A stretch of DNA of 64,000 bases from Salminus brasiliensis (lineage: Eukaryota; Chordata; Actinopteri; Characiformes; Bryconidae). Made by a program: the position numbers and the translations under genes. Below the pieces are notes generated by a model. It was not told where the DNA came from and did no database searches. It saw only the letters and a list, made by a program, of their open reading frames with translations. Below are positions 47,600 to 59,105 of this stretch, piece after piece. The DNA lies in the NCBI RefSeq assembly GCF_030463535.1, contig NC_132896.1, forward strand, positions 32,582,477 through 32,646,476, written 5' to 3'. How positions within the stretch are numbered: position 1 is the stretch's first letter; each line of letters starts with the position of its first letter.

Positions 47600-50597
47600 A
47601 TGATGACTCTACAGAGGACTGGGGTTATCATTTTAATTCTCCAAAACCTGTGTAAGTTTTACAAAATTTCACACGCTTGTTATGGTTATGGTTTCAAATT
47701 AAAAGATTTATTTTTGCTTTCTGGAAGAATCATGTTTGAGTGTGAGAAGCCTTTTTAAGATTCAAGAATCTTTAAATACTGTAATCTAAAAGTCCTGTAC
47801 CAAATTATGAGTTTGTCCTGGAACCTTTTTATTCTTTACATCTTAAAATGTTAAATCTCACTATTAAATCTGTTAAATCTACAAACACGATTCTCTAAGG
47901 AACCACTAACTGAAGGGTGATTTTTTTTAGCAAAGGTTTGGCATCAAGAGCACATATTTTTATGATTGATTTATTTATTATGTTGATTTAACTGTATTTT
48001 ACAGGTTCTGCTCAATCAGCTGGAAATTCTGAGTCATTGTATCTCTCAATTAAACCTGGTGAAGCAGCTACTCTCCGCTGCCCATATGAAGAACACTCCA
48101 GCACGTCGATGAGGATGTGGTTCAAGCAAAGACTGGAGCATTCACCGCTGGAAGTGGTGTCAAAGTTAGGAACAAAAGATGCAATATTTTCTTCCCAGTT
48201 TAACCAGTCAAGATTTAAAGATTTAAACAGAAATGCGAGCAGCTTTTCTCTGACTATAGAAAATGTTACTAAACAAGACGAGGGGATGTACTTCTGTGGA
48301 GTGGGTGATGAAAAAACACTGAAGATATCTAACAGTACTTTCCTAGCTGTTACAGGTAATCACTTTACTTATAATTTTATATATAATTACATTATATTCA
48401 ATCACAATAACATGTCAGTTTGAGATTCATTGTTGCTACTGTTACTGTTACAATCAAAAAGCTTCAACACTGGAGCTTTAAACGAGTATCAGACACATTA
48501 GACCCAACTATATTACTGTGATCCAGATTTCACACTGTCTGTATTACCAGGTGATATAAAGATCTCAGTGGATCAAACTCCAGTATTCCAGAAGATCATC
48601 ATTGGCAATGGAACAACAGAGTGCCGGAGTAAGACGTCATCTCTTTATAGGTTAATTAAACTGTTTTGTCCAAACTGTATCTAGCTAAGATGGTATGAAA
48701 TGCTTACCCAGCCAGATTCGTCCAGTTCACAGTTTATTGCATCTAAGAATTACATCACAGAATTTATTATGAATATATTGCCTGAAGACAGAGACATTTC
48801 CAACAATTCCCCACATTTATTTCAAAGTTTTCAGATTTATCAATGTTTTATAACTGTCAACATTACATATAAAACTCAGAAGATGTGTATCAGTTCACCA
48901 GTGCATTTGGAGCAAAAACACAAATTCGTATTGGCAACATTGCAACCTATTTCTATCCGCTAACACTGTGATATAAAGATCTCAGTGGATCAAACTCCAG
49001 TACTGTGCTGGAGTAAGACATCTTTGTGTTCTTATATGTTGTATAAATGTATGTTTATACATGTAAATAATTATTATTTTATAAGATATGTATACATATA
49101 CATTCAAATGCAGATAATGCAATCAATTGTTTATTGTTCTCATTGTTGCTCTTATCATAGCTAATGTCAATGTTCACAGAAGAAAACGTTTCTACATTTT
49201 CTTTCCTTCCTGACCTCACTTAGCTTGTCACCAACCAGTGCTGGTTCTCAGCCTTGGTCTGGCTCTGGGGTTGAGCTTATTTGGCAATATCATTCAGGCC
49301 TGCTGGAGCTGGAGGAGAGGGATCTGCAGTGGTGAGTTTATTCAGATGAACCAAATGTTCTTCAGTTTATGACCAGGTTCCTAAACTTCTAACACGGCTC
49401 CTCTCAATGCATTTCAAGGTAAGACATCTCAGTCTGACCTCCACGATTTCCAAGAACTTCTAAAAGACCAGGTATGTTAGGTTTTCTCTTTCATTTTTCC
49501 TCTTTTCTGTAAAGTTGATATTTTGGAGATGTTTGGAGAAGCGTTCCTCTGTCAGGAAATATATACTTAACATTGTTGATCTGGTTTGAAGACTTCTTTC
49601 AAGCGGTGAATACATTAGGCAGCAACTGAACAGTCAGGTTTTGAAGGTGATGATGGTGTTAAAAGCAGGAAAAATGGTCAAGTGTAAGAATCTGAGATTA
49701 GCATCTCTAATATTGTGTGGTGTTGCTAAAATGCAGTGGTCATTAGCGACAGAAAGTGCTTGAAGTAAGGACTGAACTGGTGATAGGGTAATGGTCACGG
49801 AAAGCTCACAGATGCTCGAGGAGGTCCCACTTTACAACTTACAAGCCTTAAAGGATTTACTACTACTAATTAATTAATTAAGAGGTCTTGTGGATATATA
49901 TATATATGTGTGTGTGTGTGAATTTATAAAGACAATAAAGAGACTGTATTAATTATCAACTAATAAAAAAGACTTTATTTAAATGTTTAGATTTGTTTTA
50001 GGTTGTTGAACCGCCGTGCTAAATTGCTGTTGTGATTTAGTTCTTTTAATATGAATTGAACCTGTTACATGTTAAGGATGTGTTTATGTTATAGATATGT
50101 ATGTTATAGTACTTACTGACTAATGTATAGTGGTGATTGAGTGTTTTGTAGTAATATTATAGTAGCAATTGAGTACTTCATAAACATTGTGTTTCACTGA
50201 ATGAATGATAATATTTACTGAATGTCAGTCATTTCTATAAAATATGTTTTTAGATTAATATCTGAACGAGTCTAACGAACATGGAAAAGACCTCTTCAAC
50301 AACAGACAATAGACCTGACCTCTAGGTTGTAGATTATATCTGCTCTCTGCTAAACGCTGGTGAGAGGAAACTTTCACACCTCCCTTTGGGCGTTGGGGTG
50401 AGAACAACAGAGCGCGCTCAGTGCAGCTGATCTGGGTCAGACATCGGCTTCCTCACTTAGACGTGTCAACAGTGGATGACATGATGTATACTGAGATATG
50501 GTGTCTAAGCATGATCAGATTCATCTATTTTTATGTTATTTGGGGATTCTCAAAAATTGCAACTTCATAAGAAAAGAAAAAAACACTTTGAATTGAA

Positions 50598-50630
<33 letters not shown>

Positions 50631-50918
50631 TGTGTGTGTGTGTAAACATGCATGAAACTGCATTGTGCTCATAATAACCTGTCTTTAATCATGCATAAAT
50701 ATGATATGTCCTGTTAGATTTTAAATACTGAGGTCATACTGCCACCTACTGGAGCTCCTTACCTCAGCTCTGCTCTTTTTTTATAGGATGGTGATGAAGA
50801 GGAGTTCTACTTCGCTGCTTTACATTTCTCTGATAAGATGAAGAGACGAGGGTTCAAGGAGAACGTTTTCACCAAAGTCAGATTCACCCCTTTTTCTGAC
50901 CACAAACCCGCCCAGTAA
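47600..50918 (+). CDS. nitr: Gene 8: chimeric NITR, collapsed I domain, Tyr-less ITIM sites
   Basis: Exons 47600-47651 leader, 48005-48355 V, 48551-48628 mini-I, 49224-49331 TM, 49419-49471 and 50787-50918 tail; 257 aa. V differs from gene 3 by only a few bases at its 5' end. The mini-I exon has the same 258-nt in-frame loss. The TM exon (CHQPVLVLSLGLALGLSL, then WRRG) resembles no other in the window. The tail is that of gene 9: aligned to ELNYAALHF of gene 6 it reads EFYFAALHF, and aligned to LYSEVK it reads VFTKVR, so Phe stands at both ITIM tyrosine positions. A Tyr one position earlier (FYFAA) has no Leu/Val/Ile at +3. The product would be a one-Ig receptor without a usable ITIM. ATTAAA lies at 51152. 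A second possible last exon lies at 51765. Confidence 0.78.
48965..49014 (+). pseudogene. Second, shorter I-exon relic in gene 8 intron
   Basis: GTGATATAAAGATCTCAGTGG and the following bases repeat the start of the type B I exon, then jump at CCAGTACTG straight to TGCTGGAGTAAGA, the exon end. The preceding bases are CACT, not an AG acceptor, so it is probably not spliced in. It is a separate deletion from the one in the mini-I exon 340 bases upstream. Confidence 0.7.
50603..50642. repeat. (GT)n microsatellite
   Basis: About 20 GT units. A matching run lies in the second copy of the duplication at about 57814-57860. Confidence 0.93.
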
Positions 50919-51510
50919 AACTGTATCAGTGCAGTGATGTAGAGGCTCTGTGATCTTTGGAGATCTTGGTCTTCATTTTCTCGTTGGATATTTTTCATCA
51001 TGAGCTGATTCTGTAAAATTATCTGCTGTTTAGTTTCTTGCTTTGTGTTTGTAAGTTGTAAGATTGTAGATTTACTAATCACAGTTCTGTCCTTTGTGAG
51101 TTCTGCTGGGATGGTCATGAACCTTCACCCTGATGTTTTGTAAAATGTCACATTAAAGGAATGTCTTCTTTAGACTCTGTTTTGTCTTTTATAATCATTT
51201 AACATTAAACAACACAAGCCATCATATATGTCTGCATGTGAGATTTTGGATGCATGTGAGTTCAGTGAGCTCTTTAGAACCTTCTATTTTTTCACTAATG
51301 TGTGGAAATGCAGATTACATGACTATGAAGCTGAATTTAATTATTAAGAGGCGTCCCAAAGTTTTGTCTATATAATAACTATGCACATTAATGAAATACA
51401 GCACAATGACCTTCTTTCCTTACAAATAAATAAATAGGAACAGACTGTGTCTGAAATGCACTGAAAGACAAATGCAAATATTTTTTTTCTGGTCATAAAC
51501 TGGTACACTG

Positions 51511-51866
51511 GTGGAGAACACAACCAATCAGGTACTACCTGTGTCCTTTTCTGCATTTAGAAGATGTGTTATGAAGCACACTGATAATCCTGTACTAAAA
51601 GTTAAGTTCTCAGACCTGTTTAACACTGTATCTCCATTCTGACAGAACCCTGATTCTGATATTAAAGGCCCTGATGGAATTATGATTATGGTTATGATTA
51701 TTAAAGTTATGCTGCTACCTGCTGGAGTTCCACATTTCAGTTCTGGTCTTTTAATCTGTAACAGGACCCTGATGAGGAGGAGGAGTTCTGCTTTACTGAA
51801 AAGATGAAGAACGTCTTCACCAAAGTCAGAATCACCCCTTTTCCTTACCACAAAATCACTCAGTAA
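51511..51866 (+). other. Alternative or relic tail exons downstream of gene 8
   Basis: GAGAACACAACCAATCAG followed by GTACTACCTGTGT (donor at 51532) resembles the first tail exon end of gene 7 (ENPPSQ). A clean acceptor at 51764 then opens a 102-nt phase-0 exon (51765-51866): DPDEEEEFCFTEK, VFTKVR, stop. Compared with the 50787 exon, the membrane-proximal site is lost entirely and the second keeps Phe. It is either an alternative 3' end of gene 8 or the remains of a separate gene's tail. Confidence 0.55.
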
Positions 51867-52861
51867 AACTGAATCAGACAGAACACAGAGTTTCTGTATT
51901 TTCTTCTTTGATGTATTTTTATATATATATATTTACAGTAAACTCATTTCTGCATGATTATCCTGCGATTCATTTTTCTGTGTTGTAGCTTTACTGTAAA
52001 CGGCTCTTTCTGAACCAGTTCTGTCCTTGGTGAGTTTTGCTAAGATGCTCATGAACCTTCACCTTGATGTTCTGTGAAAACGTCACATTAAAGAAATTTC
52101 ACACTTTGATCACTTTGTCTTCTTTAGACGCTGTTTTGTCTTTAATACATGAGAAGTCTCAGACAACATCATCTAAACATAGATTAGAGGGAAGGACAGC
52201 AGAATATAACTCTGAAAACCACTAAAGAACTTGTGGTTGACTTCTGTGAAGGAAGTGAAGCTACAGGGGTTCTAAACATGGGGAACTGAGAACAGCTTCA
52301 GTCAGCAGTACAGTCATCTCATTCTCTCTGAAATGGGAGGATAATCCAGATTCCTACTTAAGGCTTTATTATTGTACCAGCTTCTATAAATCGGGGTCTG
52401 GAGAAATGGAATGTCAATATTCTAAAAAGAGCTACTATAAAATGTACTTATCTTTTTTATTGACTGTGAGGTGAGTGATTGTGTGAGAGAGTGCACGTAG
52501 TAAAATATAGGAATGCAGACAAAATTAGTGTTGCACTTCGGGGCTGTAAAATAAGCCTGTATTTCCTTGGTCAGTTGGTTTTAGTTCCAAAAAAGGTTGA
52601 AATCTGACTTTCTGTCCCTCAAGCACCAGCAGATTGACTTCACTCTCTCAGACCTGAGTCATGATCATCTAAACTTGTGTCAGGGGTGACTCAGCAGAGC
52701 TGTTTGCTTGCCAGCTAAACTAATGCTAACTAGCTCCCACTATTTAAAATTTAGCAGTTATCAATAAAATGGTGGCTTTGTAAATATATATTTACAGATA
52801 ATTGGTGATTCAAATTGGGCAAAAGATGAAAAATGAATGAAAAAATGTCCAGTGTATTGTA

Positions 52862-53090
52862 CTCTGAAATCTACATAACATGTCCAAATGTTTGTGGACA
52901 CCCCTGAAATGAAAGCATTCATCTGTTGCAGCATTCAGCTGCACCCATTTGCTGACAGATGCACAAGTGTACACACACAGATTTTTCCTTGTACTGAAAT
53001 AAGGCAGAACTCTATGGTGCAGATAAACGTGAACCTACTGGCACCATGACTAATGCCAGGCATGGGATAAAGCCCTTTACAGCCCCGAAG
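52862..53090. repeat. Interspersed DNA-repeat copy
   Basis: CCAAATGTTTGTGGACACCCC at the left, ACTAATGCCAGGCATGGGAT at the right. Duplicated at 60089-60310 by the segmental duplication. Confidence 0.55.
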
Positions 53091-54815
53091 AAGTGTGGAA
53101 AATATAAATTAGGATTCAAAATATTCTAAATATGGTATTTTTTGAAGAGCATGACTGAAAACTATAGAATACGAGTACGAGTAGTAGAATGACTGTGGAT
53201 CATCTATTTGTATCAAGTGAGAGTGTTTTTAAAAATGTAATTGTGGAACTGAAAAAACAGTTACTTTAAATATAATTTTTTAAGACTCAAAACTATGGAC
53301 TTTATTTAATCTATATCTCAGAGTTCCTTCTATGGGATGAAGCTTGGAGTACTCTGTAAAATGTGAATCTTGTACTGTGTCACCTGTGTTCAGTTTTTTA
53401 AATTGGTGTTTATAATTCAATAAAGATACATAGAAAAAAAATACATAAAATGAAGCCCTTCAGAACTTTGATGATTGGGGAGTTGAGGGTGAGGTGAGGT
53501 GAGTTGGTCTACTATCAGCTTCTTTGTCTTGCTGATGTTAAGGAGAACATTGTTATTCTGGCAGTTCTCCAACTTGGCCATACCATCACAATAAGAAGGT
53601 AGACATCCTACAATACTTACGAACTTGTCAATTGTGGTAGAGCTGGAAGAAGCCATATTCATGTATTTCTGTACTTAATTTAAAAATAAAGTGGCAAAAA
53701 AAGAGGTGGCACTGAAGCGATGTAAATGTAACACTAGTCAGAAAACTGGTATGTGTATGAAGTTTGTACAGAATTTAGCAAAGTTGTTCCTTTTAGCTAC
53801 AATAGGCCCAGCTTCAGGCATAGGGGCACAAGCATGAAGCTCATAACAGGCCCAGGTCAAGAGAACTATCACTGAAATTGTACAGCCAACACCTTTTGTT
53901 TACCAGAAGCAACAATCAGATGTTGTGTTTCAATCAATCAATCAGAATAAACAGCTAAAAGATTTTTACTGTTTTACATTTTGTCTGATTGCCAATAATT
54001 ATGTTGCTTATTATACCAAGGTCAAAAGGTCAATGGCACGTAGTGTTGGGATTTATATAGTTTACTAGGAAATTTGCAAGCAGTCAATGATGACAGTCCA
54101 TAAAAATGTAGATGTTTTACATTGATTTTAGACAAGAACTAAATGAAAGCTCATTTCAAAGCTACAGAAGAAAGAATTTGACTATGCAAATATCCATTTC
54201 TCTCATTCATGTTTAAGGAACGTTATTTTAGTTCCCATGTTTTAGTAATGTAATATCAGTATGCTGGGCAATAACACAATTAGTATCTGTGAGTTAGTTG
54301 GAAATGAGCATGAGCTGCTGGCCCAAAGGCCTGTAGAGGAGCCTGTAGACGACAAATGAACAAACATTCATCGGACAATGTTTGAACAAATGACATCGAT
54401 CAAATGAATTAGTCAAGTTACATAATTCAGAAGCCTAAATATGAAAGACAATTAGAAAGTATTTCTTTTTGAATGGCTGTACCAGTCCTGGATGGTCAAA
54501 TTCAATAATAACATGTATCATACATGCATCGTCATTGAAATTCTCAACCTTTTAAGTACAGATTTTTTTCTGTGATTTGTATGTTTGTGTATTTGTAATG
54601 ATCTCCTCTATTTAAGTAAGCTGGTCTCTTTTATTTCAGTTCCACTCTCCATTGTAGACTTTGAAACATTAAGGGTTTATATATTGAATAGTTTTTACAT
54701 AACTGTTCTAGGGAGTGTCTCGACTTCTACGCTTAATGGAAAAGTACTATGATAATGAAGTCAAGTAAAACATGGGTTACAAGTCAAGAAAAAAAAAAAA
54801 ACTTGTCAAGTCTAG

Positions 54816-54877
54816 CCAATCAGATTCAACTCAAGACCTGCTTATACATTTTGATGCCTCTGTCAACTACTTCCTTT
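54816..54877 (+). promoter_or_regulatory. Gene 9 proximal promoter
   Basis: GCCAATCAG with CCAAT at 54816-54820 (82 bp before the ATG); reversed, it reads CTGATTGGC, a classic Y-box/NF-Y site. CTTATACATTTTG follows and ACTTCCTTT lies at 54869-54877. Confidence 0.55.
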
Positions 54878-54897
54878 CCAGTTTGCCTGAAACAAGA

Positions 54898-57813
54898 ATG
54901 GCTTCATTTATGATGACGACTCCGACGAGGATTCTCATTTTCCTCTTCTACATAATGTGTAAGTTTATAAACTTCTTAAATCGTTCAGGTCTTCAGCTGC
55001 TTCTAGGGTTGGAGCTTTACTGTCAGGTGTAGAAACCTTGTCTAACTTTTCTTTCTTGGTTTTAATCGGATCTTAATTTATTTTATAGGTTCTGCTGAAG
55101 CTGAGGATGTTGCTGAGCGAGTGTTTATCTCAGCTGAGTCTGATAAGTCTGTTACTCTTGACTGTAAAGCTGTAAAACAGTCTGTTGCCTACACACACCG
55201 GGTTTGGTACAAGCAAATTCTGGGCCAGGAACCTCAGGAAGTGGCAACAAGGCTTCAAGACAAATCATGGGGCGCTCTTTCACCTGGGTTTGATGCTTTA
55301 GCTTTAAAACTGCACAACAATTTTTCTTTAACTATTGAAAAACCGACTAAAGCTCATGAAGGAATGTACTACTGTGGGCGAGGAGATGCAAAAAGCTTTA
55401 CATTTACAAATGCGATATTTGTAGCTGTGGCAGGTAATGACATTACTTTTTTAACTGCTGTATTTCAGTAAAGTTGAACATTGTTACTAATTCACACTCT
55501 ACACTGTCTGAAGCAACCGCAATATTGAAGCATTTTATAATCAAACATGTATCATGGGTAACCGACTGCTCCGGGCGAGACCAAGAAAACCCAATATCAG
55601 TTCAAAAGATCCTTAAATAAGACATAATTGAATATCCATTCTAAACTTTATTGATTATTAATTCCGTAACAGTTTACCTGCATATCCTAATCTTACACTG
55701 TCTTTATCATATTGATCAGATCATTCCCAGTCCTTAACCTCAGTTACCCAGAGTCCAGAATTCCAGTCAGTTTCTCCAGGAGAACCAGTGAATCTGCAGT
55801 GCACGGTCCACAGTAAGGTCCAAGCAGCTGAACTTCGAGTGCTCTGGTTCAGATCTGCTGCAGGACGATCCTTTCCTGAGATCATCTACACTCATCACAA
55901 CAGCAGCCGTCAGTGTGAGATCAGCTCTTCTAAAGACGGCTGTGTGTTCAACTTCTCCAAGAACATCAACAACAGTGAAGATACTGGAACTTACTACTGC
56001 GCTGTGTCCAGCTGTGGGAAGATCATTATTGGCAATGGAACAGCAGTAGACTTTAGTAAGCCTCACATCTTTCTTAATATGCAGTCACATACAGGGGGTT
56101 CTGCGTTATATCTAGAACCTTGATGTCTTAGGAAGCCATTGAATGCTTATGTTTTGTTTTTTTTTCTTTGTAACACTGAATAGTTCCTGGATAGCCTGCT
56201 GTAAGGAACATTTTCCCTATGGCACCAAAAAGGGTCCCACTTTCATTAGAAGTCATAGAACCTTCTTTAGTAAAGTGTACAAATAGTATAAACACCTTGG
56301 AAGAGCTGGATAAAATGAGCTTCTGATGCTTTAGTTAGTCATATTTGACATACTCTTACCATACCATATCTTACCATCATACTGGTTAGGTCTTTAATGC
56401 TTATGATTATAAATATGTAGTAATTTAATGATTTATATCTTCTAGAGAAACCTGTGGATCTTGCTGTGATCTTCCTGGGAGCAGCATTGGGAGTGTGTGT
56501 GGTTGTGATCGCAGCTCAATCCATTTTAATCTGTAAAGGAAACTGTAAACACTGCAGCGGTGAGCGTCTTTTGAGTTTTTACCCATATATTTTACTGTGT
56601 GCTTAAATAAAGGTGAGCTCTTACTATGTAAAATGTAGATCAAGCCTCATCATGATTGTTTCAAGGTAAGACATGTCAGTCTGGCCTCCACGATTTCCCA
56701 GAGGTGCTACAAGACCAGGTAAGTTGTGTTTTCTCTTTCATTTTTTTTACTGAATTGTTTCCTCGTCACTCAGTAACATTGTGGGCTGGATACATTAGGC
56801 AGCAACTGAACGGTCAGGTTTTGAAGGTGATGATGGTGTAAAAACAAGAAAAATGGTCAAGCGTAAGAATCTGAGATTAGCATCTCTAATATTGTGTGGT
56901 GTTGCTAAAATGCAGTGGCCATCAGCTACAGAAAGTGCTTGAAGTAAGGACTGAACTGGTGAAAGGGTAATGGTCACGGAAAGCTCACAGATGTTCGTGG
57001 AGGTCCCACTTTAAAGGACTAAAGGATCTACTACTGCTAATGTCACAGGATACATTAAGAGGTCTTGTGGAGTCCATAGCTCAGGTTAGACCATAACCTT
57101 TAGGTTAGTTCAGAGAAAATGTATGTTATGGCTGATTTGTATATATATCTGTATGATCAAATTTATAAAGACTCTAAAGACATTTTGCTCATAATTAATT
57201 AATAAAAAAGACTTTAATTAAATGTTTAGATTTGTTTTAGGTTGTTTAACCATTGTCCTAAATTGCTCTTTTAATATGAATTGAACCTGTTACATGTTAA
57301 GATGTTATGTTATAGATATGTATGTTATAGATATGTATGTTATAGTACTTACTGACTAATTTATAGTGGTGATTGAGTGTTTTGTAGTAATATTATTGTA
57401 GCAATTAAGTACTTTATAAACATTGTGTTTCACTGAATGAATGATAATATTTACTGAATGTCAGTCATTTCTATAAAATACGTTTTTAGATTAATATCTG
57501 AACAAGTCTAAAGAACATGGAGAAGACCTCTTCAACAATAGAGATGATAGATTATATCTGCTCTCTGCTAAACGCTGGTGAGAGGAAACTTTCACACCTC
57601 CTTTTGGGCGCTGGGGTGAGAACAACAGAGCGCGCTCAGTGCAGCTGATCTGGGTCAGACATCGGCTTCCTCACTTAGACGTGTCAACAGTGGATGACAT
57701 GATGTATACTGAGATATGGTGTCTAAGCATGATCAGATTCATCTATTTTTATGTTATTTGGGGATTCTCAAAAATTGCAACTTCATAAGAAAAGAAAAAA
57801 ACACTTTGAATTG

Positions 57814-57857
<44 letters not shown>

Positions 57858-58123
57858 GTGTAAACATGCATGAAACTGCATTGTGCTCATAATCATGCAT
57901 AAATATAATATGTCCTGTTAGATTTTGAATACTGAGGTCATACTGCCACCTACAGGAGCTCCTTACTTCAGCTCTGCTCTTTTTTTTATAGGATGATGAT
58001 GAGGAGGAGTTCTACTTCGCTGCTTTGCATTTCTCTGATAAGATGAAGAGACGAGGGTTCAAGGAGAACGTTTTCACCAAAGTCAGATTCACCCCTTTTT
58101 CTGACCACAAACCTGCCCAGTAA
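54898..58123 (+). CDS. nitr: Gene 9: NITR with Tyr-less ITIM sites
   Basis: Exons 54898-54958 leader, 55089-55433 V, 55720-56055 I, 56446-56559 TM, 56666-56718 and 57992-58123 tail; 346 aa. V has LDCKAV, VWYKQ, EGMYYCGRGD and a worn J-like end (FTNAIFVAV). I is full, with the shared VLWFRSAAGRSFPEII block, RQCE, DGCVF, YYCAVSSCGK and GNGTAVDF. The TM is uncharged and followed by CKGNCKHCSG, close to genes 1 and 6. The last exon is nearly the same as in gene 8: EFYFAALHF and VFTKVR, Phe at both ITIM positions, after an acidic DDDEEE start. ATTAAA lies at 58357. Unlike gene 8, both Ig domains are complete. Confidence 0.87.
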
Positions 58124-58747
58124 AACTGTATCAGTGCAGTGATGTAGAGGCTCTGTGATCTTTGGAGATCTTGGTCTTCATTTTCTCGTTGGATATTTTT
58201 CATCATGAGCTGATTCTGTAAAATGATCTGCTGTTTAGTTTCTTGCTTTGTGTTTGTAAGTTGTAAGATTGTAGATTTACTAATCACAGTTCTGTCCTCT
58301 GTGAGTTCTGCTGGGATGGTCATGAAACTTCACCCTGATGTTTTGTGAAAAGTCACATTAAACAAGTGTCTTTGTTCACGGTCTTCTTTAGACTCTGTTT
58401 TGTCTTTTATAATCATTTAACATTAAACAACACAAGCCATCATATATTTCTGCATGTGAGATTTTAGAAGATATCTCGATCAAAGTTATGCTAAGAACAG
58501 TATAACAGGAGAGATATTTTGCTTTGTTTATTGAGCTAAAGAGCAGAACCTTGCTGGAGTTCAGTGAGCTCTTTAGAATCTTATCATTAATATTATGTAA
58601 AAATACAAATAGAAAATACAATAACTATGCACATCAATGAAATACAGTACAATGACCTTCTTTCCTTACAAATAAATAAATAGGAACAGACTGTGTCTGA
58701 AATGCACTGAAAGACATTTTTTCTGGTCATAAACTGAAGAGTTGCCA

Positions 58748-59105
58748 GTACACTGGTGGAAAACACAACCAATCAGGTACTACCTGTGTCCTTTTCTGCA
58801 TTTAGTGTTATGAAGCACACTGATAATCCTGTACTAAAAGTTAAGTTCTCAGACCTGTTTAACACTGTATCTCCATTCTGACAGAACCCTGATTCTGATA
58901 TTAAAGGCCCTGATGGAATTATGATTATGGTTATGATTATTAAAGTTATGCTGCTACCTGCTGGAGTTCCACATTTCAGTTCTGGTCTTTTAATCTGTAA
59001 CAGGACCCTGATGAGGAGGAGGAGTTCTGCTTTACTGAAAAGATGAAGAACGTCTTCACCAAAGTCAGAATCACCCCTTTTCCTTACCACAAAATCACTC
59101 AGTAA
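58748..59105 (+). other. Alternative or relic tail exons downstream of gene 9
   Basis: Duplicate of 51511-51866. The 102-nt exon 59004-59105 appears base-identical to its partner and keeps acceptor, frame and stop. Confidence 0.55.

Larger units (their letters stand above)
50919..54897. other. Region between genes 8 and 9
   Basis: Contains the alternative last exon at 51765, an interspersed DNA-repeat copy (52862-53090) and AT-rich sequence. All of it recurs after gene 9 in the second copy of the duplication. Confidence 0.55.
49419..56665. repeat. Tandem segmental duplication, copy 1
   Basis: Runs from the first tail exon of gene 8 to the TM exon of gene 9 and matches about 56666-63530 with an offset of 7235 bases at the left and 6953 at the right. 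The differences are small indels, e.g. 12 bases in the leader. Confidence 0.85.

Noticed and set aside
55767-56066. Long minus-strand open frames opposite the I exons (also near 7661, 33408 and 62720)
   Set aside because: They recur only because the I exon is repeated and its reverse frame lacks stops; they have no motif and no gene structure.
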